From contig NZ_FTOY01000011.1 in the NCBI RefSeq assembly GCF_900156885.1, forward strand, positions 124,001 through 188,000: a stretch of 64,000 bases of DNA, read 5' to 3'. The notes beneath the pieces are model-generated. The model was not told the DNA's origin and ran no database searches. It was given only the letters and a program-made list of their open reading frames with translations. Made by a program: the position numbers and the translations under genes. Shown here piece after piece: positions 9,636 through 17,787 of this stretch. The DNA comes from Limosilactobacillus caccae. Lineage in GTDB: Bacteria > Bacillota > Bacilli > Lactobacillales > Lactobacillaceae. The first letter of the stretch is position 1; each line of letters begins with the position of its first letter.

Positions 9636-11474
9636 ATGTGGCGTTATCTTAAACGTGTTTTAATTGGGAAACCATTAAAAACCCTTGATGAAGGGCAATC
9701 ACATCTAACCAAGTTTAAAGCATTAGCGATGTTATCGTCTGATGCTATCTCGTCAGTGGCATATGGACCTGAACAGATCACGACCGTGTTGGTTACCTTA
9801 TCAGCAGCCGCCATCTGGTACTCGATTCCGATTGCTGCAATTGTTTTACTGTTGTTATTAGCAATTACACTTTCTTACCAGCAAATCATCCATGCTTATC
9901 CGAGCGGTGGTGGCGCCTATGTTGTTGCCACGACCAACTGGGGAAATAATGGTGGTTTGCTCGCCGGGGGGTCGCTACTGGTCGACTACATGCTGACCGT
10001 GGCGGTATCCACGACTTCCGGGGTCGAAGCGATTACTTCGGCGGTCCCGGCCTTGTATAAGTTTTCGATTCCCCTGGGGATTATCATTGTCCTGCTGATT
10101 ATGTTTATGAACCTGCGGGGGATGAGCGAAAGTGCTAATTTCTTGACGATTCCGGTTTACTTTTTCGTCATTATGATGATCGTGATGGTTATTTGGGGTG
10201 GCTATAACATTGCAACAGGTCACATCCACTACCATGCGGTCGTTGACTATGGGACGCCAGTTACTGGAATGTCCTTTGTCTTGTTGATCCGGGCATTCTC
10301 CGCTGGTTCATCATCCCTAACCGGGGTTGAGGCCGTAAGTAATGCGGTGCCTAACTTTAACAAGCCGAAGGAGAAGAATGCTTCGACGACCCTCGCAATA
10401 ATGAGTGCCATTTTGGCCTTCTTCTTTATTGCGGTGATCTTCTTTAGCTTTTATCTCGGGGTTGTTCCAAACTCCCGGACAACAATCCTTTCGCAAATGG
10501 CGGCCCAGATCTTTGGTGGACATGGTCTCGGCTTTTACTTATTACAGCTGGCAACGGCGATGATTTTAGCAGTTGCCGCTAATACAGGTTTCTCAGCCTT
10601 CCCCATCCTTGCCTTTAACATGGCTAAGGACAAGTACATGCCCCACGCCTTTATGGACCGGGGTGACCGGCTGGGTTATTCCAACGGGATCATTGCCCTG
10701 GCCATTGGAGCGATCATTTTAATCTTGATCTTCCACGGGCAGACGAACATGCTGATCCCACTTTACGCGGTCGGGGTGTTTGTGCCATTTACCCTTTCCC
10801 AATCCGGGATGATTATTCACTGGTTCAGGGAACGGGGCCGGTTGTGGCTCGGCAAGGCCTTCATTAACTTGGTCGGGGCGGTGATTTCCTTCGTCCTGGT
10901 CATCTGCCTTTTCTGGCAGCACTTTGCTAATGTGTGGCCGTACCTGATTATCATGCCGCTCTTGTTAGGGATTTTCCATGCTGTGCACAGTCACTATGTT
11001 AAGGTTGCGGCTCAGTTGCGGGTAGCCGAAAAGACAAAGGTGCAGCTGCATGACTACGACGGGGCAACGGTGATTGTCCTCGTCGGGAACGTTACCCGGG
11101 TTACCCGGGGCGCAATTAATTACGCCCGCTCAATCGGGGATTATGTCATCGCAATGCACGTTTCCTTTGATGAAAACCCGGGGAAGGAACACAAGACGGC
11201 GAATGAATTTAAGGCTGAGTATCCGGATGTCCGGTTTGTCGATATTCACTCGTCTTACCGGTCGATTGCCAAGCCAACGTTGCGCTTCGTCGACGTGATT
11301 GCGAAGCGGGCAGAGGCCAGAAACTATTCGACAACTGTGCTTGTGCCCCAGTTTATTCCTAAACATTCGTGGCAATTAGCCCTGCATAACCAGACAAGTG
11401 TCCGCTTACGGGCCCTGCTTAATTCCCGGCAAAATATTATCGTTGCTAGTTACAATTACCACCTCCATGAATAG
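9636..11474 (+). CDS. kimA: KimA-type high-affinity potassium importer (APC superfamily)
   Basis: 612 residues. The N-terminus (KRVLIGKPLKTLDEGQSHLTK then ALAMLSSDAISSVAYGPEQ) and overall length closely match Bacillus subtilis KimA, formerly YdaO, a proton-coupled potassium symporter with 12 helices and a C-terminal cytosolic domain. Here about 12 helices span residues 30-450 and a soluble domain covers about 470-612 (VIVLVGNVTRVTRGAINYAR onwards), the part that binds c-di-AMP in KimA. Closely related proteins are often labelled only as amino-acid permeases. Start ATG is preceded by AAAGGAG. The small gene after it follows at 18 bases and is probably co-transcribed. Confidence 0.82.
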   Translation: MWRYLKRVLIGKPLKTLDEGQSHLTKFKALAMLSSDAISSVAYGPEQITTVLVTLSAAAIWYSIPIAAIVLLLLLAITLSYQQIIHAYPSGGGAYVVATTNWGNNGGLLAGGSLLVDYMLTVAVSTTSGVEAITSAVPALYKFSIPLGIIIVLLIMFMNLRGMSESANFLTIPVYFFVIMMIVMVIWGGYNIATGHIHYHAVVDYGTPVTGMSFVLLIRAFSAGSSSLTGVEAVSNAVPNFNKPKEKNASTTLAIMSAILAFFFIAVIFFSFYLGVVPNSRTTILSQMAAQIFGGHGLGFYLLQLATAMILAVAANTGFSAFPILAFNMAKDKYMPHAFMDRGDRLGYSNGIIALAIGAIILILIFHGQTNMLIPLYAVGVFVPFTLSQSGMIIHWFRERGRLWLGKAFINLVGAVISFVLVICLFWQHFANVWPYLIIMPLLLGIFHAVHSHYVKVAAQLRVAEKTKVQLHDYDGATVIVLVGNVTRVTRGAINYARSIGDYVIAMHVSFDENPGKEHKTANEFKAEYPDVRFVDIHSSYRSIAKPTLRFVDVIAKRAEARNYSTTVLVPQFIPKHSWQLALHNQTSVRLRALLNSRQNIIVASYNYHLHE

Positions 11475-11492
11475 AGAAGGGGTTACTGATTG

Positions 11493-11753
11493 ATGAAGAA
11501 AAAGCAGGCCTTATGGGCATTGTTATTTGCCATCGGCTTATTTCTCGCAGCAAGCTACTCAATTGACAACCGTGGTTTCCATTCTGGGATATATGGAGTT
11601 AGCGGCTGCCTGCTGGTCTTAGGATCCTATGCCGGAATGAACTGGGCAAAGCTGCGGGCACGGGATAGGCGAACGACAAAGGTGCTCTTCACCCTTAGCG
11701 GGCTGTTAGGGTTGATCATCATCCTTGATATTGTTGAAGCGCTATTAAGTTAA
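11493..11753 (+). CDS. Small membrane protein, function unknown
   Basis: 86 residues: a lysine-rich start (MKKKQ), hydrophobic helices at about 6-20, 30-46 and 64-82, and a basic loop (KLRARDRRTTK) between the last two, giving three predicted helices. ATG at 11493 is preferred; an adjacent in-frame TTG at 11490 is possible. AGAAGGGG (11474-11481) is the ribosome site. It follows kimA directly and ends at a terminator, so it probably belongs to that transcript. I do not recognise the family. Confidence 0.65.
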   Translation: MKKKQALWALLFAIGLFLAASYSIDNRGFHSGIYGVSGCLLVLGSYAGMNWAKLRARDRRTTKVLFTLSGLLGLIIILDIVEALLS

Positions 11754-11763
11754 TAATTGACGG

Positions 11764-11798
11764 AGAACTCAGGAAAGAAGTTTCTTGGGTTCTTTTTG
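11764..11798 (+). terminator. Intrinsic terminator after the kimA unit
   Basis: AGAACTCAGGAAA / TTTCTTGGGTTCT stem (two wobble pairs) and TTTTT. Confidence 0.8.
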
Positions 11799-11824
11799 TT
11801 AAGGACGGTTTCTAAAAGCGCGTT

Positions 11825-11833
11825 TGTTATAAT
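11825..11833 (+). promoter_or_regulatory. Extended -10 promoter element
   Basis: TGTTATAAT: a perfect -10 hexamer with an extended TGn motif, no good -35; upstream of the Crp-family regulator operon. Confidence 0.45.
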
Positions 11834-11891
11834 GAAAAGGTGAGTTGAGGACAAATGTCCCCAAATATTAGTTAAAAGTCGCACAAAATAC

Positions 11892-11905
11892 TGTAAGCGA
11901 TTCCA
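11892..11905 (+). promoter_or_regulatory. Candidate cre site (CcpA)
   Basis: TGTAAGCGATTCCA matches the cre consensus TGWAANCGNTNWCA at all but one constrained position. Lying about 60 bases downstream of the -10 element and 75 bases before the gene, it would act as a roadblock. Confidence 0.4.
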
Positions 11906-11979
11906 AATTAAGGACGGCTGACATAGTTAATTCAACCGTATGTGGAGTAAGATAAAAACATCAAGAGGAGCAACTGGTA

Positions 11980-12642
11980 ATGATTGATAAGGTACTTGAA
12001 GCAATTTCGTCAAATGGACAGGTTTACGAGCTAGTAAAGACCGCTCCCTTACAAACCCTGGAGCAGATGACTGTCGAGCAGCAAGAAACTGGCGAGTTTC
12101 AGCTCTTTCAGGGCCAACATTATCACTCAACCTATATCCTGGTGAAGGGCCGGGTGAAAGTCTACCTGAATGGTCATAACGGCAAGTCGGTGGTGCTTGA
12201 TATCTACGGCCCTGGGATGTTCTTGGGCGAACAGGAGGCGATCATTCATGAAGCTTATAGTGCCTCCATCATCAACATTACCCCAGTGACCCTCTTAAAA
12301 TTACCTAATGATGCCTTTCGTGAATGGACGAGCCGGGACCACCGGTTTGCAAATGACTTGATCAGCAACCTGTCGACCCAGATCTTTCAGCTGACAAAAC
12401 GGGTGGAGCGGTATAGCTTGTACTCCGCCTTGCAACAGATTGGGTTGATTCTAATGCAGGCAAGTCAAGAGCATAAGTTACTGACCCGTGAGCAACTAAC
12501 GTATGAAGTTGATACCTCTTACCGAAATATCAACCGGGTGTTGAAACAGCTGACGGATCTCGGGGCGGTTGAAGTTCAGCGAAGCGTCATTAAGGTAATT
12601 GATTCGGTAAAGCTGCAGACGATTATAAAAAGCGAGGGATAA
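11980..12642 (+). CDS. Crp/Fnr-family transcriptional regulator
   Basis: 220 residues. An N-terminal cyclic-nucleotide-binding-like beta-barrel (about residues 25-120; FQGQHYHSTYILVKGRVKVY and YGPGMFLGEQEA) is followed by a long dimer helix (about 120-155) and a C-terminal winged helix (about 165-215; LTREQLTYEVDTSYRNINRVLKQL). No FNR-type iron-sulphur cysteine cluster is present. The ligand is not predictable; the canonical cAMP contacts are not evident. It is the first gene of a three-gene unit with nucleoside phosphorylase and PnuC (2-base gap to the next gene), which suggests it senses a nucleoside/NAD-related signal and controls its own operon. Ribosome site GAGGAG at 11965. Confidence 0.82.
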   Translation: MIDKVLEAISSNGQVYELVKTAPLQTLEQMTVEQQETGEFQLFQGQHYHSTYILVKGRVKVYLNGHNGKSVVLDIYGPGMFLGEQEAIIHEAYSASIINITPVTLLKLPNDAFREWTSRDHRFANDLISNLSTQIFQLTKRVERYSLYSALQQIGLILMQASQEHKLLTREQLTYEVDTSYRNINRVLKQLTDLGAVEVQRSVIKVIDSVKLQTIIKSEG

Positions 12643-12644
12643 AG

Positions 12645-13379
12645 ATGACAGAAGAATTACAACCACACACCCAGCTAACAACGGCGATCAAGACTGACCG
12701 GGCAGTAATTGTTGGTGATCCTGCCCGGGTCGATAAAGCTGCGAAACTCTTGGATAATGTTCAAGAATGGGCATTTAACCGTGAATATAAGTCCGTCATC
12801 GGTGAATACAAGGGTCAGCGAATCCTAGTAATGTCAACCGGAATTGGTGCACCGTCTGCGGCAATTGGGGTCGAAGAACTTCATAATGTTAAGGTTGATA
12901 AAGTAATCCGGGTTGGTTCAGCTGGCGCGATGCAAAGCGGAATTGGCCTTGGTAAGCTGATCATCGGTGAAGGGACGGTTCGTGATGATGGCCTGACAAA
13001 ACAGTATGTTCCGGCAGAATACCCGGCAGTGCCTGACTACCAGTTAATGGCGCTGGCTCATAAGTATGCTCCTGATGCGGTTTACGGGATTATTCGCTCG
13101 CACGATGGCTTCTACATGGATAATAATGCGGAAGTTGAAAAGTTTTGGTCAGAAAAGGGGATTGTTGGTGCCGACATGGAGTCTGGCGCGATGATGATCG
13201 TTGGTCGTCAACGGGGGATGAAGACTTTGTCAATCCTTAACAACGTGGTCCTATACGAAGGTGACCTCGCTGCCGGCGTTAATGACCTGGTAAGCGGCGA
13301 TGACTTGATGGCCGCGGGGGAGAAAGCCTCGTTAAAACTAGCATTTGACATCTTAAGTGATCAAGGATTGGGGGATTAG
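12645..13379 (+). CDS. Nucleoside phosphorylase (NP-I family, uridine-phosphorylase-like)
   Basis: 244 residues, the trimer/hexamer-type NP-I fold. Motifs seen: phosphate-binding GDPARV near the N-terminus (residue ~25), STGIGAPSAAIGVEEL (about 65-80), RVGSAGAMQ (about 91-99) and the nucleoside-binding GADMESGAMM near 178. It cleaves a nucleoside with phosphate to a base and (deoxy)ribose-1-phosphate. It lies between a Crp-family regulator and PnuC, so nicotinamide riboside is a plausible substrate, although uridine is the annotation default. Confidence 0.85.
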   Translation: MTEELQPHTQLTTAIKTDRAVIVGDPARVDKAAKLLDNVQEWAFNREYKSVIGEYKGQRILVMSTGIGAPSAAIGVEELHNVKVDKVIRVGSAGAMQSGIGLGKLIIGEGTVRDDGLTKQYVPAEYPAVPDYQLMALAHKYAPDAVYGIIRSHDGFYMDNNAEVEKFWSEKGIVGADMESGAMMIVGRQRGMKTLSILNNVVLYEGDLAAGVNDLVSGDDLMAAGEKASLKLAFDILSDQGLGD

Positions 13380-13382
13380 AAA

Positions 13383-14102
13383 ATGACAAATACACAACAT
13401 GGCTGGCTATTTAACCAGCTGTTCACCAAATGGAAGAAGTTTGAAGTTATCTATGTAACTATCTTGCTATTGCTGCAGATTGGGGTATACCTAATCGCGC
13501 CGGATAGCTGGGTTGGAATGTTATCAGGGGTCTTTGGCACCCTCGCCCTCGTCTATGGGATGAAGGGCCGGCGGATTACCTTCATCTTTGGCTTTATCCA
13601 GTGTGTGGCGATGACTTACGTTGCCTGGCAGAGTCACGCTTGGGGAACATTTGTGATGGATATTATCTATGTTATTTCCCAACCGATCGGCTGGTTCATG
13701 TGGGGAAATGACGACGCAACCAAGCGGTTCAGTCCCCAGATGCGGAAGTATGTATTCGCTGGAGTTGTCGTGGCTTACTTTGTTGGTTGGTACGTAATTG
13801 GCTTGTTCAATGGTCAGTTGCCATACTTTGACTCTTTCAACCTGGTTGTTAGTTTCATTGCCCAGTTACTCTATGTTTTGAAGTACCAGGAAAACTGGTC
13901 ACTGTGGATCTGGGTCAACACGGCCAACATCATCTACTGGATCATTCTAGCGGTTCGTTACACGATGGGGGTCCACATTGGAACATTCGGCGGTGACCTT
14001 TCACAGGTTGCCCTCCAAGCCGCCCTGCTATTTAACTCCCTATACGCAACAAAGGTATGGGCAAGCGGGGAAGCCGATAATGAAGGTGGAACGAGTAAAT
14101 AA
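13383..14102 (+). CDS. pnuC: PnuC-family nicotinamide riboside transporter
   Basis: 239 residues with about seven membrane helices from residue 20 to 225. The family motif around ENWSLWIWVNTANIIYW (helix 6 region, WxxWxxxN) and the earlier VMDIIYVISQPIGWFMW stretch identify PnuC, a facilitator of nicotinamide riboside entry; trapping comes from intracellular metabolism. It starts 4 bases after the phosphorylase gene, and the trio ends at a bidirectional terminator. There is no NadR-like kinase in view, so the phosphorylase may supply the metabolic step. Confidence 0.88.
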   Translation: MTNTQHGWLFNQLFTKWKKFEVIYVTILLLLQIGVYLIAPDSWVGMLSGVFGTLALVYGMKGRRITFIFGFIQCVAMTYVAWQSHAWGTFVMDIIYVISQPIGWFMWGNDDATKRFSPQMRKYVFAGVVVAYFVGWYVIGLFNGQLPYFDSFNLVVSFIAQLLYVLKYQENWSLWIWVNTANIIYWIILAVRYTMGVHIGTFGGDLSQVALQAALLFNSLYATKVWASGEADNEGGTSK

Positions 14103-14111
14103 AAACAAGCT

Positions 14112-14189
14112 TTTTTCCGCGATTACTATGTAATATTCGGAGATAAAACTAGGGGCTAGGAAGAAACATGGTTTCTTCCTAGCCCTAGT
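14112..14189 (+). repeat. Dispersed intergenic repeat, short copy (inverted relative to 38656-38735)
   Basis: About 75 bases here (CCGCGATTACTATGTAATATT core, then GGAGATAAAACT and the terminator stem) are nearly identical to the reverse complement of 38656-38732. The flanking AAAAACAAGC at 14101-14110 also matches the reverse complement of the far end of the long copy (38851-38862), so this copy looks like the long one with its central hairpin removed. Confidence 0.85.
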
Positions 14190-14195
14190 TTTTTA
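14145..14195. terminator. Bidirectional terminator within the repeat
   Basis: AAAACTAGGGGCTAGGAAGAAA paired with the complement ending CCTAGCCCTAGTTTTTT, about 20 base pairs, between convergent pnuC and yigZ. Confidence 0.92.
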
Positions 14196-14831
14196 TGCTT
14201 CGTATGGGATTTCATTATAACGGTGGTCACCTTCTTCAATTTGCAGTTGGTCATTGAAGCGGTTGACCAGGTCTTCCTTAACGTTGGTTAATGTAGCTTC
14301 GTCAACGTAAATGCTTGTGACGACATTGACCCCGTATTCTTCACCGGCAACTTCTAGCCCTTGTTCTTTGAGATAGTACAGTAGGGAATCATGTTGTGGG
14401 TAGCTGACGGTGATCTTGAGGGTCGCTTGTTTGACCCGCTGAATTAGGCCAACTTCGTGGATTGCTTCCGTGGTCGTGTTACTGTATGCCCGGATAAGGC
14501 CACCGGCACCGAGCTTGATTCCCCCAAAGTAGCGGGTTACCACGGCGACAACATTGTGGACCTTTGCCATCTTCAATGATTCAAGGATGGGGATTCCAGC
14601 GGTTCCACTTGGCTCGCCATTATCGCTTTCGCGTTGAATTTGATCTTTCTCACCGATCATGTAGGCAAAGCAATTATGCGTGGCCTTGCGATTTTCGGTT
14701 TGAATTTTACTGATAAATGCCTGGGCCTCTTCTTCAGATGATGCCCGGGCAATCGAGCAGATGAAGCGGGACTTTTTAATTACCTTTTCATAGGTGGTCG
14801 AGTTAGCAATCGTAAGATATGGTTCAGTCAT
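14193..14831 (-). CDS. yigZ: YigZ/IMPACT family protein
   Basis: 212 residues. The N-terminal UPF0029/IMPACT domain (KKSRFICSIARASSEEEAQAF; later THNCFAYMIG, SDNGEPSGTAGIPILE and VTRYFGGIKLGAGGLIRAYS) covers about residues 15-125, and the C-terminal ferredoxin-like domain about 130-205. Homologues act in translation-related or proline-peptidase-like roles that remain unclear. Divergent from comFA, which starts 62 bases away, an arrangement shared with other Firmicutes. Confidence 0.9.
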   Translation of the reverse strand: MTEPYLTIANSTTYEKVIKKSRFICSIARASSEEEAQAFISKIQTENRKATHNCFAYMIGEKDQIQRESDNGEPSGTAGIPILESLKMAKVHNVVAVVTRYFGGIKLGAGGLIRAYSNTTTEAIHEVGLIQRVKQATLKITVSYPQHDSLLYYLKEQGLEVAGEEYGVNVVTSIYVDEATLTNVKEDLVNRFNDQLQIEEGDHRYNEIPYEA

Positions 14832-14892
14832 TTTAAACTTCCTTCGTGCAATTTTTGTTTTTTTACGTATATAAATAATAGGGGGGTTAAAG

Positions 14893-16236
14893 ATGAATTT
14901 GAATGATTATTATGGACGACGGCTTTTAGTAGGGCGAGATGACACGTCGCGGGACCACTTTCCGGCCCTGCAGGTCTTGCCGACGATTGAGGTTGGGCCG
15001 GCGATGATCCGTTGCTTGCGGTGTAACCACCAGACCCCGAAGACAGTCGCGGCCCTCCCACGTGGCGAATACTACTGTCCGCACTGCATAAACCTCGGAC
15101 GGGTATCAACATTAACTAAATTTTATCATGTTCCCGAACCAAATCAATTTTCACCGGTCAAGCCAGTGCTGACCTGGCAAGGGACCCTGTCGCCATTTCA
15201 GCAACGGGCTGCCGAAGCGGTTAAGGAGGGAATGAAAAGGCATTGTCACCAGCTACTATGGGCGGTAACCGGCGCAGGGAAGACCGAGATGATGTTTGCA
15301 GGGATTGCGGCAGCCCTTGAACGGGGCGAGCGGGTGGCAATTGCTTCACCCCGGGTTGATGTATGCGGCGAATTATACCCACGTTTGCAAGCGGCCTTTG
15401 CGAATTGTCAGGTTGTACTATTGCATGGCCACCAGCCGACCCCGTACCGCTATGCCCAGTTGACAATTTGTACCACCCACCAATTACTGCGCTTTTACCG
15501 GGCATTTGACAACTTAATCATCGACGAGGTGGATGCCTTTCCCTATGCGGCCAATCCGGCACTATTGTTTGCGACCCGCCAGGCGCTAAAAAAAGATGGT
15601 GGCTGCTTATACTTGACGGCGACTCCCGGCGAAACTTTGCTAAGGGAAGTACGCCGTCACCGGCTAACGGTCAACTACCTCCCGTTGCGTTATCATGGTG
15701 AGTTATTACCAACAATCAAGCTCCGATTGGCGATCAACTGGCGTAAGCAGGTGAAAAGACAGCGGATTAGCCAAGGAATTATCCGCCAACTACGGACAAG
15801 CCTATTGCAGGGCCACCGTTTCTTACTCTTCGTGCCCCACGTCGCCGACCTCGCCCCGGCAGAAAAAGCCCTTCGCAAGAACTTTACTGCAGAAAAGTTC
15901 ACGACCGTTCACGCCACGGACCCGGACCGGATGACCAAGGTTCAGCAGATGCGTGATGGGCAGTATGATTTTCTTATCACCAGTACAATTTTAGAGCGGG
16001 GGGTGACCTTTGCGGGGATTGATGTCTATGTCCTTGGCGCAGATGATGAGGTCTTTTCCTCGTCAGCCCTTGTTCAGATTGCGGGGCGAGCGGGCCGGTC
16101 ACCACAGCGACCGACGGGGAATGTCGTCTTTTGGATCGCAGGTAATTGTCGTAATGTCCGTCAGGCAGTTGCACAAATCCGCTTGATGAATAGGAAGGGG
16201 CGAAAACTTAAAAGTGAACTGTCTTCTTTGCAATAA
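14893..16236 (+). CDS. comFA: ComFA-like competence DNA helicase/translocase
   Basis: 447 residues, superfamily 2 ATPase. A zinc motif near the N-terminus (CLRC at ~41 and CPHC at ~62) precedes Walker A AVTGAGKTEM (~118-127), DEAH-box-like IIDEVDAFPY, TATPG (motif III), and helicase C motifs ITSTILERGVTF and QIAGRAGR (motif VI). ComFA helps drive single-stranded DNA through ComEC during transformation. It overlaps comFC by 23 bases, so the pair is translationally coupled. Presence alone does not show the strain is competent. Confidence 0.92.
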   Translation: MNLNDYYGRRLLVGRDDTSRDHFPALQVLPTIEVGPAMIRCLRCNHQTPKTVAALPRGEYYCPHCINLGRVSTLTKFYHVPEPNQFSPVKPVLTWQGTLSPFQQRAAEAVKEGMKRHCHQLLWAVTGAGKTEMMFAGIAAALERGERVAIASPRVDVCGELYPRLQAAFANCQVVLLHGHQPTPYRYAQLTICTTHQLLRFYRAFDNLIIDEVDAFPYAANPALLFATRQALKKDGGCLYLTATPGETLLREVRRHRLTVNYLPLRYHGELLPTIKLRLAINWRKQVKRQRISQGIIRQLRTSLLQGHRFLLFVPHVADLAPAEKALRKNFTAEKFTTVHATDPDRMTKVQQMRDGQYDFLITSTILERGVTFAGIDVYVLGADDEVFSSSALVQIAGRAGRSPQRPTGNVVFWIAGNCRNVRQAVAQIRLMNRKGRKLKSELSSLQ

Positions 16237-16885
16237 GTCAACGCACGCGCCACTGACGCTGAAAGATATCTTTTGGCCGGGAGAAATCTGCCAGCAGGCG
16301 GTATGTACAGAATGCCGGCAGCGTTTTCGCCCCTGTGCCAGTCCGCGCTGCCCCGGTTGCAGTCGTACCGGAAAAGCTGAGTTGTGTATAGAGTGCCAGC
16401 AGTGGCAGCAACAGTATGGTTGGCACCTCCGTCACTATGCCTTGTATGAGTATAACGAGATGATGAAAGATTACATGCACCGCTATAAGTTCCTGGGTGA
16501 TTACCGTCTGCGGTTAGTCTTTCAGGCAGAACTTAGTAAACTAGTCCGTGCGCGGGCAGGGGACCTTGTTGTACCAATCCCAATAACCGCACGTGCCTGG
16601 CAAGAACGGGGGTTTAACCAGGTAACGGGGCTATTAGTACCGGGGACTTATCAAGAGGTACTGGACGCAAAGGAAAAGGACAAACCGGCGCAGTCAAGCA
16701 AGACCCGGCGTGAACGGTTGCGGACACCACAGCCATTTTGTTTGCCAGCCAACCTGGATGTTGTGGGGAAGCGGGTGCTATTAGTCGATGATGTCTATAC
16801 CACCGGACGGACGCTCTACCATGCTGCCAGCCTTTTTAAACAAGCGGGCTGCAGCAGGGTTGGAAGCGTTTCACTTGCACGTTAA
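16214..16885 (+). CDS. comFC: ComFC-like phosphoribosyltransferase-fold protein
   Basis: 223 residues from GTG at 16214, with AAGGGG at 16195 inside comFA. A double zinc-finger N-terminus (CLLC, CTEC, CPGC and CIEC pairs within residues 3-60) precedes a type I phosphoribosyltransferase domain whose PRPP loop reads VLLVDDVYTTGRTL (about residues 190-205). In Gram-positive bacteria it works with ComFA in DNA uptake; the transferase activity is unproven. Cysteines and the PRPP motif are intact, so the gene looks functional. Confidence 0.92.
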   Translation: MNCLLCNKSTHAPLTLKDIFWPGEICQQAVCTECRQRFRPCASPRCPGCSRTGKAELCIECQQWQQQYGWHLRHYALYEYNEMMKDYMHRYKFLGDYRLRLVFQAELSKLVRARAGDLVVPIPITARAWQERGFNQVTGLLVPGTYQEVLDAKEKDKPAQSSKTRRERLRTPQPFCLPANLDVVGKRVLLVDDVYTTGRTLYHAASLFKQAGCSRVGSVSLAR

Positions 16886-16912
16886 AATCTTATTAAGAAG
16901 TACTAATAAAGT

Positions 16913-16941
16913 TTGTTTATTAGACAGAAGTACTCTATAAT
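16913..16941 (+). promoter_or_regulatory. Promoter of hpf
   Basis: TTGTTT, 17-base spacer, perfect TATAAT; ends 76 bases before the hpf start. Confidence 0.7.
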
Positions 16942-17017
16942 GAATATAGGATATGAGAAGAGTGGTCCTTCTGATATCAGATCAAGCAGCTTGCTTGGCT
17001 GAAAGGAGAGAAGTACA

Positions 17018-17563
17018 ATGTTAAAGTTCAATATTCGTGGTGAAAATGTCGAAGTTACTGAATCAATCCGTGACTATGTGGTAAAGCGGATCAGTAAGCT
17101 TCAAAAGTTCTTTGAAGATAGCGTTGAAGCTACCGCCCACGTGAACTTAAAAGTTTATCCAAACCGGACGTACAAGGTGGAAGTAACCATTCCTTTACCA
17201 TACTTGACGTTACGGGCTGAAGAGACTTCCAATGATATGTACGGAAGTATCGACTTGGTAACTGACAAGCTTGAACGGCAAATCCGCAAGTACAAGACCA
17301 AGGTTAACCGTAAGTCACGTGAAAAGGGCTTAAAGAACCTTGAATTCGTACCATCTGACGATGATTCAGCAGAGAGTGTTGAAGAGTTAAAGATCGTGCG
17401 GACAAAGCAAGTTTCATTGAAGCCAATGGACCCTGAAGAGGCTGTTCTTCAAATGGACATGCTGGGACATGACTTCTTCGTCTTCCAAGACGCTGAAACT
17501 GACGGGACAAGCATTGTTTACCGTCGTAACGACGGCCGTTACGGTTTAATCGAAGCGGAATAA
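17018..17563 (+). CDS. hpf: Ribosome hibernation promoting factor, long form
   Basis: 181 residues: an N-terminal S30AE/YfiA domain (about 1-100, MLKFNIRGENVEVTESIRDYV) that occupies the decoding centre, a linker, and a C-terminal dimerisation domain (about 122-180; EEAVLQMDMLGHDFFVF and NDGRYGLIE) which brings two 70S particles together into 100S dimers in stationary phase. AAAGGAGAG is the ribosome site. It has its own promoter and a terminator, between com genes and secA as in most Lactobacillales. Confidence 0.95.
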   Translation: MLKFNIRGENVEVTESIRDYVVKRISKLQKFFEDSVEATAHVNLKVYPNRTYKVEVTIPLPYLTLRAEETSNDMYGSIDLVTDKLERQIRKYKTKVNRKSREKGLKNLEFVPSDDDSAESVEELKIVRTKQVSLKPMDPEEAVLQMDMLGHDFFVFQDAETDGTSIVYRRNDGRYGLIEAE

Positions 17564-17586
17564 TTCAGGATAAATAGCTAACTAAG

Positions 17587-17618
17587 AAGCGCGGATGAGA
17601 GATCATTGGCGCTTTTTA
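17587..17618 (+). terminator. Intrinsic terminator of hpf
   Basis: AAGCGC / GCGCTT stem, long loop, TTTTT. Confidence 0.6.
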
Positions 17619-17787
17619 TCTGCTGATTAATAAGAATGACCACTATTCTGAAAAAAATTAGTACATCATTTTAATTTATTGAGCTAACGTGTTAAAATAT
17701 TACAGTTAGAATTAAAAATATAATTGGCTTGAGTAGTACTTTTTTATTGATTTTGGACTTAAGCCAGAAAGTAGGAAGGACGCTTTT

